Assembly (NCBI GenBank): GCA_963787895.1
Contig: CAWBEX010000007.1
Span: 372,001 to 436,000 of the forward strand
Direction of reading: 5' to 3'
Length of the DNA: 64,000 nt
Source of the DNA: Anderseniella sp963787895
GTDB lineage: Bacteria; Pseudomonadota; Alphaproteobacteria; Rhizobiales; Aestuariivirgaceae
A model generated the notes under the pieces. That model was not told the origin of the DNA. It saw only the letters and a list, made by a program, of their open reading frames with translations, and ran no database searches. Both the position numbers and the translations under genes were made by a program. Positions 42,927 through 51,275 of the stretch are shown in pieces. Position 1 is the stretch's first letter. Each line of letters opens with the position of its first letter.

Positions 42927-44330
42927 ATGGACCAGCCCGCAATGACAAATCTCAATGCCATTCTTGATCATGCCGACGACCAGCTCAATGCCAGCCTGGA
43001 CAGGCTTTTCGAGCTCTTGCGCATTCCTTCCATATCTACCGATCCGCAGTACAAGACTGAATGCCGAAAGGCAGGTCAATGGCTTGCAGATCAACTCACC
43101 GGCATGGGTTTTGACGCCTCGCTGCGCGATACCCCGGGCCACCCCATGGTCGTCGGTCGCTATGCCGGACCTGGAGGCTCTCCGCATGTTCTGTTTTATG
43201 GTCATTACGATGTGCAGCCTGCCGATCCGCTGGACAAATGGAATACCCCGCCATTCGAGCCAAAGCGCGTAACGGGAGACGATGGAGTTGAGCGCATTTA
43301 TGCCCGTGGCGCCAATGACGACAAGGGCCAACTCATGACCTTCATAGAGGCCAGCCGGGCCTGGATCAACACAACAGGCGGTTTGCCATTCTCGGTGACC
43401 GTGCTGTGTGAAGGCGAAGAAGAAAGCGGCAGTCCGTCGCTGGAGCCGTTCCTGAGGGAAAATGCAGCTGAATTGAGCCGCGAAATTGCACTGGTATGTG
43501 ACACCGGCATGTGGGACCCGGACACACCGGCAATTTCAACAAGGCTGCGCGGCGTTGCGCACACTGAAGTGACAATTGTCGGACCGCGTATCGACCTGCA
43601 CTCCGGTTTCTATGGCGGCGCTGCATACAATCCGATCCATGTGTTGACGAAAATCCTGGCCGACATGCGCAACGATGATGGCAGTATTGCCATTCCCGGT
43701 TTTTATGATGGCGTGCCCGAGTTACCGGCGCAAACCGCAGAACAGTGGCAAGGCCTGCAGTTTGACGAGGCGAAGTTCCTTGGCGACGTCGGTCTGACCT
43801 CTCCGGCAGGCGAGACAGGGCGAAGCGTGCTGGAGATGACCTGGTCGCGCCCGACACTTGAAGTCAACGGCATATTCGGCGGCTATACGCAGGCCGGTTC
43901 CAAGACTGTTATCCCGTCTGAAGCGACGGCTAAAGTGTCCATGCGCATGGTCGGTCAGCAGGACCCTGATCAGGTTCTGAAGAGTTTCAAGAAGTTCGTG
44001 CTGGACCGATTGCCAGATGGCTGCAAAGCCGAATTCCGCGGACGGACCGAAGGCTCACCTGCAATCGAGATATCCGAAGACAACCCCCATTTGAAGAAGG
44101 CGGCAAGCGCGCTGGAAGCCGAGTGGGGCAAACCTGCTGTTATGATGGGGTGTGGCGGGTCCATCCCAGTAGTGCGGTCGTTTGAGGATATACTCGGGAT
44201 GAAATCGCTATTGGTCGGGTTCGGCTTGCCAGACGATGCGTTGCATTCACCCAACGAGAAATACAACATGAAGTGCTTCCATAAGGGCATCAGGAGTTGG
44301 GTGCGCATCATTGGCGAATTGGCCAAATGA
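42927..44330 (+). CDS. M20 family dipeptidase-like metallopeptidase
   Basis: A 467-residue two-zinc peptidase of the CNDP/carboxypeptidase V-like M20 group. Metal-site motifs are LFYGHYDVQPADP, ARGANDDKGQLM and the catalytic pair CEGEEESGSPSLEPFL; a later DTGMWDP and the final LHSPNEKYNMKCFHKG supply further ligands. The length is typical of the dipeptidase branch. Starts at ATG 42927 (MDQPAMTN) or ATG 42942 are both possible; neither has a strong ribosome site. Substrates are probably dipeptides or acylated amino acids. Confidence 0.88.
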   Translation: MDQPAMTNLNAILDHADDQLNASLDRLFELLRIPSISTDPQYKTECRKAGQWLADQLTGMGFDASLRDTPGHPMVVGRYAGPGGSPHVLFYGHYDVQPADPLDKWNTPPFEPKRVTGDDGVERIYARGANDDKGQLMTFIEASRAWINTTGGLPFSVTVLCEGEEESGSPSLEPFLRENAAELSREIALVCDTGMWDPDTPAISTRLRGVAHTEVTIVGPRIDLHSGFYGGAAYNPIHVLTKILADMRNDDGSIAIPGFYDGVPELPAQTAEQWQGLQFDEAKFLGDVGLTSPAGETGRSVLEMTWSRPTLEVNGIFGGYTQAGSKTVIPSEATAKVSMRMVGQQDPDQVLKSFKKFVLDRLPDGCKAEFRGRTEGSPAIEISEDNPHLKKAASALEAEWGKPAVMMGCGGSIPVVRSFEDILGMKSLLVGFGLPDDALHSPNEKYNMKCFHKGIRSWVRIIGELAK

Positions 44331-44349
44331 CTTCCGGGGCGGTCTGCGC

Positions 44350-44760
44350 GTGCTGAAGCAACTGATAATCGGATCAACCGTCATCATTGTCACTGTGGCA
44401 ATTCAGGCTGAGATGTTCGCGCTCATGACGCGGCGGCACGAGCCGGTGCTGGCTTGGACGCGCTCCAGGTTCCGACGGTTTTCCGGCACCGCCTTCATCA
44501 CCTTCGCCATGCTTATGGTGCTGGCGACGATGACAATCGAGGTTTGGTTGTGGGCATTTGTGCTGTTGGCAACCGGCGCGGTGAGCGGGCTGGAGCCTGC
44601 CGTCTATTTCGCGCTTGTTTGCTTTACTACACTGGGGTTCGGAGACATCACACTGCCGATTGAATGGCGGCTTTTGTCCGCACTGATTGGTGCCAACGGA
44701 TTTCTGATGTTCGGTTGGTCGACGGCCTTCATGGTCGAACTTATCAGGAAGAGCCGCTGA
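44350..44760 (+). CDS. Two-helix ion channel (K+ channel pore type)
   Basis: A 136-residue membrane protein with an N-terminal helix (LKQLIIGSTVIIVTVAI), a second helix, and a pore segment ending CFTTLGFGDITLP, the TxGFGD selectivity-filter form. This is the minimal 2TM-type channel domain with no cytoplasmic regulatory domain. The start is taken as GTG 44350, following GGGGCGG; an earlier TTG would overlap the peptidase gene. Its 3' end overlaps the convergent PaiB-type gene by 17 bases. Confidence 0.8.
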   Translation: MLKQLIIGSTVIIVTVAIQAEMFALMTRRHEPVLAWTRSRFRRFSGTAFITFAMLMVLATMTIEVWLWAFVLLATGAVSGLEPAVYFALVCFTTLGFGDITLPIEWRLLSALIGANGFLMFGWSTAFMVELIRKSR

Positions 44761-45406
44761 AGACCTTCTGCATGATGGCGCCGATTTCCCGCTCGCGTTG
44801 ATCTTGCGACGACGAGAGGCCGCCAACCATGCTCGCCTTGTCCTCATCCGGGCGATGCTGGTTTAGTTTCCATACACCTTCCAGCGTGTGAACCTGCAAT
44901 TCGAACCCGACAATACCGCGCAGCATGGTCGCGACGTAGTCGTCCGGTGCGTCTGACACTTTCCAGGGATTTGGCCTGTATGCCTCATTGCGATCCGTGA
45001 GGGCGTTAACGTGAGACAGAAGCCAGTCTGCATCATGATGTGTGGTCGAAGTTCCATGTGCGTGGACAACAATGTAGGTCCATGTAGGCACAACTTTGCC
45101 GGTTTCCTGTTTTGTCGCATAGTTGGACGGTGACATGTAGGTGTGCGGTCCCTGGAAAATGGCCACGGTTGAGGAATTGCCCTCTTGAATGATTTTCCAG
45201 TGATCGTTGGCGCGTGCAAAATGGCCCAGCAGTTTCACGCTTCCAGCAGCCTGCGGCATAGCCAGCAGCGGCATGTGCGATACCTTCAAGCTTCCGTCAG
45301 GTTTTGCCGTGACAATGACGGCAAACTGGATGGACCGCATCGCATCCACTAGTACACCGGAGTCTTCCTCGCGTGCGGTTTCGCGTGCATAGACAATGTT
45401 TGGCAT
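44744..45406 (-). CDS. PaiB family FMN-binding protein
   Basis: A 220-residue FMN-binding split-barrel protein of the PaiB (FMN-binding negative regulator) family. It begins MPNIVYARETAREEDSGVLV, with FAVIVTAKPDGSLKVSHMPL and the PHTYMSPSNYATKQETGKVV (substrate/FMN region) and PTWTYIVVHAHGT motifs. Despite the family name, DNA binding is not shown for most members. It is the last gene of a leftward three-gene operon with two PNPOx-like genes; its ATG directly abuts the stop of the upstream one. Confidence 0.9.
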   Translation of the reverse strand: MPNIVYARETAREEDSGVLVDAMRSIQFAVIVTAKPDGSLKVSHMPLLAMPQAAGSVKLLGHFARANDHWKIIQEGNSSTVAIFQGPHTYMSPSNYATKQETGKVVPTWTYIVVHAHGTSTTHHDADWLLSHVNALTDRNEAYRPNPWKVSDAPDDYVATMLRGIVGFELQVHTLEGVWKLNQHRPDEDKASMVGGLSSSQDQREREIGAIMQKVFSGSS

Positions 45407-45853
45407 TCACAGGCCCGCCATCTTTGCCTTGTTGACCTCAACAAGTTCTGCCTCGGTATGGCCGTGGTCATAGGCTGGTGAAAGCACAAGTTCCGCCGAC
45501 TTAAGGTCAAACACCATGAACCCGGTCATGTGCTGCAGGTAGTCCGGCCAGTATTCTTCAAAAAGTGCAATCAACGCCTTGTCCGCAACTGCTTTCCCGC
45601 TCATGTGACCTTTGGCAGAAACCCGAACCGCCTTGCGCGACAGTGGATCAAGGAAGCAGATTTCGCACGCAGGGTTGTTCCGCAGGCGTCTGGCTGTGCC
45701 GGGTGAGCGGATGTTGCCGCATGCAATGGTCTTGGTGTCGAGGACGCAGAAGGTCGCCTTGGGTGATACAGCGGGCGTGCCGTCTTCGCGCAAGGTGGCA
45801 ACAAATCCTGCCGTATGAGTGCGGATCAGTTTTATCATTTCGTCTGTCAGCAT
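45407..45853 (-). CDS. Pyridoxamine-phosphate-oxidase-like flavoprotein (small)
   Basis: A 148-residue split-barrel flavoprotein of the PNPOx-like superfamily: GFVATLREDGTPAVSPKATF, then DTKTIACGNIRSPGTARRL and NNPACEICFLDPLSRKAVRV. Such short members reduce small molecules with F420 or FMN or bind flavin or heme without being true PNP oxidases. It sits in the middle of the B6/FMN-like operon, three bases after the longer PNPOx gene. The exact reaction is unknown. Confidence 0.85.
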   Translation of the reverse strand: MLTDEMIKLIRTHTAGFVATLREDGTPAVSPKATFCVLDTKTIACGNIRSPGTARRLRNNPACEICFLDPLSRKAVRVSAKGHMSGKAVADKALIALFEEYWPDYLQHMTGFMVFDLKSAELVLSPAYDHGHTEAELVEVNKAKMAGL

Positions 45854-45856
45854 GGC

Positions 45857-46522
45857 TCAGACCTTTCTGCCTGCCCTGAAATTCCTGGCGTGATCAGGTG
45901 GTGACATGCCAGCTAGATTGCGCGGATCATCAATTGGCTCGCCGGTGACAATGGACAGCGGAACTACTCCGGCCCAGATAGGCAGTGAATAGTCCTCCTC
46001 ATCGTCACCCGGAGGCCCGGAGCGTACTTTCACAGATGCTTCGTTAAGCGGCAAGCGAAGAACCGTCGTGGCCTTCAATTCCTTGGCTGTCATGGTGCGC
46101 AAGCTTTCCCAGCGGCCTGGAAACCATATGTCGAACATGGCTTTCAGGCTCGCTTGCTTGTGGCGACTTTCATCGACGATTTCTGCCTCACCAAACACCA
46201 TGCAGGACCGGTAATTGGCCGAGTGATGAAACCCCGAGCGCGCCATGACAAGTCCGTCCCAGATGGTTACGGTGAGACACACCTGATGTCCCTGTGCATT
46301 CCTCAGGAAGCGGCTGGCCGATGAACCGTGCCAGTAAACATGATCGTTCTCGCGCCATTGCAGTGTGGGAGTGACCACTGGCTTCCCGTCAACCGCATAT
46401 CCTACGTGGCACAGGGGCATGGTATCCAGCACAGCATGGATCGCTTGTGCATCGTAGGCGCCGCGTTCATGCAAGCGCTTGACGCGGGTGCGCTGTGATG
46501 GGGCGATGATTTGGTGGGCCAA
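45857..46522 (-). CDS. Pyridoxamine-phosphate-oxidase-like flavoprotein (long)
   Basis: A 221-residue PNPOx-like protein (FMN-binding split barrel). Key parts are RTRVKRLHERGAYDAQAIHA, CHVGYAVDGKPVVTPTLQW and WHGSSASRFLRN, then VCLTVTIWDGLVMARSGFHH, and ATTVLRLPLNEASVKVRSG. This is the FMN-binding 'flavin-nucleotide-binding' subgroup related to the 5-nitroimidazole-type proteins. The start is TTG at 46522, chosen because AAGGAG lies seven bases upstream; longer versions would run through the divergent promoter. It is first of the three-gene operon facing the MocR regulator. Confidence 0.85.
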   Translation of the reverse strand: MAHQIIAPSQRTRVKRLHERGAYDAQAIHAVLDTMPLCHVGYAVDGKPVVTPTLQWRENDHVYWHGSSASRFLRNAQGHQVCLTVTIWDGLVMARSGFHHSANYRSCMVFGEAEIVDESRHKQASLKAMFDIWFPGRWESLRTMTAKELKATTVLRLPLNEASVKVRSGPPGDDEEDYSLPIWAGVVPLSIVTGEPIDDPRNLAGMSPPDHARNFRAGRKV

Positions 46523-46558
46523 GCTCTTTCTCCTTGCAAGCCAAACTGGTGTCGCTCT

Positions 46559-46573
46559 ACAAGATCGGACAAG
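46559..46573 (+). promoter_or_regulatory. ACAAG direct repeat in the MocR/PNPOx promoter region
   Basis: ACAAG at 46559-46563 and again at 46569-46573, exactly one helical turn apart, lies in the 74-base gap between the divergent genes. MocR-type regulators often bind such direct repeats. This is a weak candidate, judged by pattern only. Confidence 0.35.
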
Positions 46574-46596
46574 TGGCTTTATCGAAATGGCCAATA

Positions 46597-48075
46597 ATGA
46601 CAAAACAAACAAGTCCACTATTTGATGCAGCAGCGGCCAGCATCGCACTGGCACGCGACAGTGAGACACCGATGCATGTGCAACTCACTCAGCAGCTCCG
46701 CAGTCTCATTCTCAGCGGACGCATCGGGCCTGGTGCCCGCTTGCCATCCAGCAGGGCGCTTGCGGCTGATCTTGGCGTGTCTCGACTGACGGTAACCACC
46801 TCGATGGATCAGCTTGTCGCAGAAGGCTACGTGCGCGGTGAGCATGGCCGCGGACTGTTCGTGGAGCCGAACCTGCCGGACTCGGCCTTGAAAGCAAGCC
46901 CAGCGCCACAACCGATCAAACTGGACAAACTCGTCAGGTCACAGCGACGAGAACTGCCGTTCAGGCCAGGGGCACATGATCAAAGGTTGTTCCCGCATGC
47001 TGAGTGGGCCAGGCTGCTGCAGAAATGCTGGCAAAGTGAAGCTGCAATGGCGCAAGATTCGGCAAACCCTTGCGGCAATGCGGATCTTCGTGAAGCCGTT
47101 GCAATGCACCTGCATGAATGGCGCGGCCTTCGTTGTCAGCCGCAGCAGGTCCTGGTAACGGCGGGAGCTGCCGACGCTGTCAGTCTTCTGGTGCGGGCCT
47201 TGCGCCTGGCCGGCGAGAAAGTTGTTTTGGAAGACCCTGGCTATCCATTGTTCAAGGATGAGTTGTCGCTGTCAGGCGTGAAGACGCTGCATCAGAGGAT
47301 CGATCACGTCGGAATTGATCCGGCCGCATTGCCTCCAGCGCGGATGGCGATCGTCACCCCCTCGCGGCACTATCCGGTGGGCACAACCATGCCGCTTGCC
47401 CGCCGGCTAGACCTGCTGGCCTGGGCGAAGGCACACGATGCATTGGTGGTGGAGGACGACTTTGACAGTGAGTACCGTTACCGCGGCACGCCGCTGCCGG
47501 CCTTGATGGGACTGAGTGATAGCGAAAGCGTCATATACATGGGTTCGTTCTCGCAGGTGTTTTCACCGTCTGTGCGCCTTGGTTATCTGGTTGTGCCCGA
47601 AGGCCTCGTCGCAGACTTCGGTAGGGCCCTCGAGGCTCGCGGAACTCAAGCCTCCAGCATCGTCCAGGCACCTCTGGCACGATTCATCAAGTCAGGTCGT
47701 TTCGGCACACACATCCGTCGAATGCGCCGCATTTTTGCCGCCCGTCAGCAGGCATTGCTGAACAGCCTGAACACTCATCTGAATGGCATGCTACACGCAG
47801 AAGCCGAAGCTGGCGGCATGCACCTGACTGTGCGGATGGACCCATCACTGTCGGCACGCATGAGTGATGTTGAGGTATCCGCAGCAGGCTCTGGCGCCGG
47901 GCTGACATTGCCTGCCTTGTCAAGGTACTGTGCGCTGGAACCAGCTGAGCAGGGTTTGCTGATGGGATATTGCGGTTTTGATGAAGACGAGATGGAAGCT
48001 GCCTGCATAGCACTTGCAAAGCTGCTCAAGGCAGACGCCGTCAGATCTTCTCAAGTCCGCACCATTCGGCAATGA
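46597..48075 (+). CDS. MocR-type GntR/aminotransferase regulator lacking the PLP lysine
   Basis: A 492-residue protein with an N-terminal GntR winged helix (QLRSLILSGRIGPGARLPSS, LGVSRLTVTTSMDQLVAEGY) and a C-terminal aminotransferase-I-like domain (AGAADAVSLLVRALRLAGEK; VVEDDFDSEYRYRG). MocR proteins such as PdxR and GabR bind pyridoxal phosphate through a lysine in the S-F-S-K motif; here the motif reads GSFSQVFSPSVRLGY, with Gln320 (CAG) in the lysine place. It probably controls the divergent PNPOx/PaiB operon and itself. The ATG at 46597 gives MTKQTSPLFD. Its 3' end overlaps the convergent M20 gene by 35 bases. Confidence 0.92.
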   Translation: MTKQTSPLFDAAAASIALARDSETPMHVQLTQQLRSLILSGRIGPGARLPSSRALAADLGVSRLTVTTSMDQLVAEGYVRGEHGRGLFVEPNLPDSALKASPAPQPIKLDKLVRSQRRELPFRPGAHDQRLFPHAEWARLLQKCWQSEAAMAQDSANPCGNADLREAVAMHLHEWRGLRCQPQQVLVTAGAADAVSLLVRALRLAGEKVVLEDPGYPLFKDELSLSGVKTLHQRIDHVGIDPAALPPARMAIVTPSRHYPVGTTMPLARRLDLLAWAKAHDALVVEDDFDSEYRYRGTPLPALMGLSDSESVIYMGSFSQVFSPSVRLGYLVVPEGLVADFGRALEARGTQASSIVQAPLARFIKSGRFGTHIRRMRRIFAARQQALLNSLNTHLNGMLHAEAEAGGMHLTVRMDPSLSARMSDVEVSAAGSGAGLTLPALSRYCALEPAEQGLLMGYCGFDEDEMEAACIALAKLLKADAVRSSQVRTIRQ

Positions 48076-49324
48076 AAAGCGCGATGGACCCGGTAACCCG
48101 CTTTACCGATGTCAGGGACACCCGTTCGTCGAAGCCATGGATGTTCTGCGAATATGGACCATAGACAAGGCAAGGGATGTCGCCATACAGCACGAACACA
48201 CGACCATCAAGGTAACCAGGTGTGACCATGGTTTCCAGTGATTTGCCATACGCACTGGCATGCGCGCGCCCAAGCGTGGCTTCCGCTTCAGAGCCTTCTT
48301 CCAGCACATATCCTTCTGCAAAGAAGCCGTTGAATTCAACCTCCGGCGGGCTGTTGGACAGGTAGGCATTCTCAAGTGCAGTGCTGCGAATACAGTCTTC
48401 GATTTCGCGTGCGGCATCACGCGGATCGATACCGGGATAGATGGAAATCCGGCAGTCGAAAGTACACCACGCAGGCACTGATGAGGCCCAGTCGCCGCCC
48501 GCGATCTTTCCAATGTTGAAGTTGATCGGGTGATTGTAGTCCTCGAAATAGCGATGGTCTTTCTGGCGCGAGTTCCATTCAGTTTCAAGCTTTCGAAGAC
48601 CCTGCATGATTGCAAAACTTGCTTCTATGGCATTGGCGCCTGCGCCTGCCTCACGCACGTGCACCGGCAACCCGCGTACCTTTACCTGGAACCAGATCAC
48701 ACCGACATTGGCACGGATCAGCTTGTCATCTTCCGGTTCCGGGATGATGGCAGCATCGGCCCGGTAGCCGCGCACCAGCGCAGATAGTGCACCGTTGCCT
48801 GTGCACTCTTCCTCGGTAACTGACTGCACATGCACGGTGGCGGCAGGTTGGTAGCCGATTGATTTCAGCGCATCCAGTGCGGCGATGTTGGCTGCAAGGC
48901 CGGCCTTCATGTCGGCTCCGCCACGACCATACAACCAGTCGCCGTCACGCCACGGCTCAAACGGTGGTTTCGACCACATATCCAGCGGGCCAACAGGCAC
49001 AACGTCGACATGCCCATTGAGAATGAGTGACTTTCCGGTTTCCTCGCGCGGCCGAAGCGTACCCACAACGTTTATGGCATTTGAATAGTCGACCTTCACA
49101 GGTGAGAAGCCAGGGTGGTTCTCAATGTCGGGCACTGAAATGGCCCAGCGATCCATGCTGAGACCGCGCTTCTTCAGTTCTGAAAAAAGAAAGTCCTGGC
49201 AGGTATGTTCCTGCCCTCGTAGCGACGGAAACCTGATCAGTTCTTCGGTGAGCGACACTTGATCCTCAAAACCGGCCTCCACGGCTGCCAGGATGTCCTT
49301 TGTCAACTTTTTATCGAGTGTCAA
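48041..49324 (-). CDS. M20 ArgE/DapE-type deacylase
   Basis: A 427-residue M20 metallohydrolase that removes acyl groups from amino acids or related compounds. Motifs are LILNGHVDVVPVGP (metal His), YGRGGADMKAGLAAN (bridging Asp) and QSVTEEECTGNGALSAL (catalytic Glu pair); PEDDKLIRANVGVIWFQ and the final FVLYGDIPCLVYGPYSQNIHG complete the site. The length matches the ArgE/DapE group. It starts with TTG at 49324, overlapping the stop of the DUF1194 gene (TTGA), so the pair is an operon. Confidence 0.9.
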   Translation of the reverse strand: MTLDKKLTKDILAAVEAGFEDQVSLTEELIRFPSLRGQEHTCQDFLFSELKKRGLSMDRWAISVPDIENHPGFSPVKVDYSNAINVVGTLRPREETGKSLILNGHVDVVPVGPLDMWSKPPFEPWRDGDWLYGRGGADMKAGLAANIAALDALKSIGYQPAATVHVQSVTEEECTGNGALSALVRGYRADAAIIPEPEDDKLIRANVGVIWFQVKVRGLPVHVREAGAGANAIEASFAIMQGLRKLETEWNSRQKDHRYFEDYNHPINFNIGKIAGGDWASSVPAWCTFDCRISIYPGIDPRDAAREIEDCIRSTALENAYLSNSPPEVEFNGFFAEGYVLEEGSEAEATLGRAHASAYGKSLETMVTPGYLDGRVFVLYGDIPCLVYGPYSQNIHGFDERVSLTSVKRVTGSIALFIAEWCGLEKI

Positions 49325-50016
49325 TTGTTTGCCTCGTTGCGGTTATATGAAAGCTTGATACTGAGTTCGCGGCCAAGTTTCTTGCGCATTGCCTGGCCAA
49401 AATCCTCGAAGCCATTGGCAGACAGCACGAACGATCCCGGTCCCCCGGCCACGAATGCCTTGTAGTACGCCGCGAGTCCCACATCGCCGTCAAGAATGGC
49501 CAAACCATTTATTGTGATGTTGCTGTTGATTGCGCGGTTGCGGGCAACCGAGGGATGCTCACCAGAATTGTTGCGCCCGTCACCTGACACGTCGATGCGC
49601 AGAAACTCACCGTCAATTCCGTTGGTCGCTATCATCTCCATGGATCGGCTAATGGCATTTCCTATGGCAGTGTAATTGCCGGTATTTGACCTTGGCGCGC
49701 CTGCCACTTGCCGGGCCAGCGCGCGCACCGACGCCTCTTCTGATACGATGGTCCAGTCCACTGCCACCTTGCCCATCAGACCGCCACTCCAGTGCAACAG
49801 CGCGATCGCCACCCCGTCCTTGTGCTGGCCAATAATTTGAACAATCTCCTCGCTCTCCAGGGCCGCTGCGATACCGCGCATTTGCAAGGCGTACTCAATG
49901 TCATTGACGCTGGCCGATGTGTCCACCGCAAGCACCAGCTCTATGGACACAGCCTGCGCCTTTACCGGTATGGCGGCCAGCAGTAGCAAGACCAGTCCTG
50001 TCAGGATCTGTTTCAT
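49321..50016 (-). CDS. DUF1194 secreted vWA-like protein
   Basis: A 231-residue exported protein with a signal peptide (LTGLVLLLLAAIPVKAQA) and a von Willebrand A-like domain: the MIDAS motif VDTSASVND, the later TGNYTAIGNAISRSMEMI and the DVSGDGRNNSGEHPSVAR metal-site segment. DUF1194 proteins are abundant in alphaproteobacteria; function unknown, probably protein or ligand binding in the periplasm. Its stop overlaps the M20 start. Confidence 0.9.
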   Translation of the reverse strand: MKQILTGLVLLLLAAIPVKAQAVSIELVLAVDTSASVNDIEYALQMRGIAAALESEEIVQIIGQHKDGVAIALLHWSGGLMGKVAVDWTIVSEEASVRALARQVAGAPRSNTGNYTAIGNAISRSMEMIATNGIDGEFLRIDVSGDGRNNSGEHPSVARNRAINSNITINGLAILDGDVGLAAYYKAFVAGGPGSFVLSANGFEDFGQAMRKKLGRELSIKLSYNRNEANN

Positions 50017-50090
50017 TCACTCAATCCAATTGACCTGATTAATACAGCCTGCCACCTTGCCGGGCCTGTGCCAAAAGGAATTCTGCAGCA

Positions 50091-51275
50091 ATGAAAATAA
50101 CCCGTGTCAGGGCGACCCCGGTCAATGTCCCGTTGGAAGCTGCCTACATCTGGTCTTACGGCGCTCTGCCGGGGTTTACTCAGACCATTATCGAGGTTGA
50201 AACCGACGAAGGCATCACGGGCATTGGCGAAGCGCCCTCGGCGGCAGCGGCCGATGTTGTAAACAGCCGTTTCTCGCAAGCACTTGAAGGATGTGATCCT
50301 ATAGACATGACAGGGTGTGAGCTTCGCTGCCTGCCCTCTAGTCGTGGCGTACAATCGGTTTCGGAGCTGGCTTTGACCGCCATCTGGGGCGGGGTGGAGA
50401 TGGCGTTGTGGGACCTGCGGGGGAAGGCGTGGAACCAGCCAGTCTACCAGTTGCTCGGTGGCGCGGTGCGCAAGGACATCGCCTTCACTGAATACTTTGC
50501 CTATCGCAATGCAGAAGGTGGCAAGGGTGGTGAGAAAAGCGCGACTGAAGTGGCTGAGTACTGCGCTCGCATGAAGCAGGAGCACGGCTCAACCATGTTC
50601 GAAGGCAAGGTATCCGATGCCGAGCCGAGGGACGCTATTGCTTTGGCAACAGCGGTGCGCCGCGCCATCGGAGACAGTGCACTCTTTCGGGCAGACTCAA
50701 ATCACGCCTACACGGTGGCCACCGCGCGCATGATGGCGCCCGCCTTTGAGGAACTGGGCATCGATTGCTGGGAAGACCCGGTCGGCACTTATGAAGACAT
50801 GGCCCGGCTGCGGCCGCATACGCGGCTGGCTTTTTCATCCCACAACATTGACTTTCCAAAAGCCGCGGCGCTCAAGGTGCCAGACAGTATCGTGACAAAC
50901 ATCGCCGGCCATGGCGGGTTCACCCGCACATTGAAATTCATTGGCGCGTGCGAGCAGATGGGCATTGGTTTCTGGTGCTATTCCGGTGACACCGGCGTGG
51001 CAACTGCTGCCTACATGCACCTGTGCGCCAGTCAGAGCTGGATTACCAAGCCGAACCAGTCTCTGCTCAGAATGCAGCCTTATGATGTGATAGAAGAAGG
51101 TCCGTTCCGTCCGAAAAATAATGTGGTGAAGGTGCCGGAAGGGCCGGGCCTTGGTGTGACCCTGTCACAGGAAAAGCTGAAATACCTGCACCAGCACTAT
51201 CTCGATCATGGCGCAATGAACAAATATCACAACCCGGACAATCCGGGTCGTTACATCCGTTTGCCCTTGGTCTAG
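50091..51275 (+). CDS. Enolase-superfamily (mandelate-racemase-like) enzyme
   Basis: A 394-residue MR/MLE family enzyme. The N-terminal capping domain (MKITRVRATPVNVPLEAA; ETDEGITGIGEAPS) and barrel are present. In the barrel the lysine region is FEGKVSDAEPRDAI, metal-ligand regions are LFRADSNHAYT and CWEDPVGTYED, and the third reads LAFSSHNIDF. The seventh-strand segment is GIGFWCYSGDTGVATAAY, without the catalytic His-Asp dyad expected of glucarate or mandelate enzymes. The reaction (acid-sugar dehydration, epimerisation) cannot be named. It converges with the MOSC gene, overlapping by four bases. Confidence 0.85.
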   Translation: MKITRVRATPVNVPLEAAYIWSYGALPGFTQTIIEVETDEGITGIGEAPSAAAADVVNSRFSQALEGCDPIDMTGCELRCLPSSRGVQSVSELALTAIWGGVEMALWDLRGKAWNQPVYQLLGGAVRKDIAFTEYFAYRNAEGGKGGEKSATEVAEYCARMKQEHGSTMFEGKVSDAEPRDAIALATAVRRAIGDSALFRADSNHAYTVATARMMAPAFEELGIDCWEDPVGTYEDMARLRPHTRLAFSSHNIDFPKAAALKVPDSIVTNIAGHGGFTRTLKFIGACEQMGIGFWCYSGDTGVATAAYMHLCASQSWITKPNQSLLRMQPYDVIEEGPFRPKNNVVKVPEGPGLGVTLSQEKLKYLHQHYLDHGAMNKYHNPDNPGRYIRLPLV

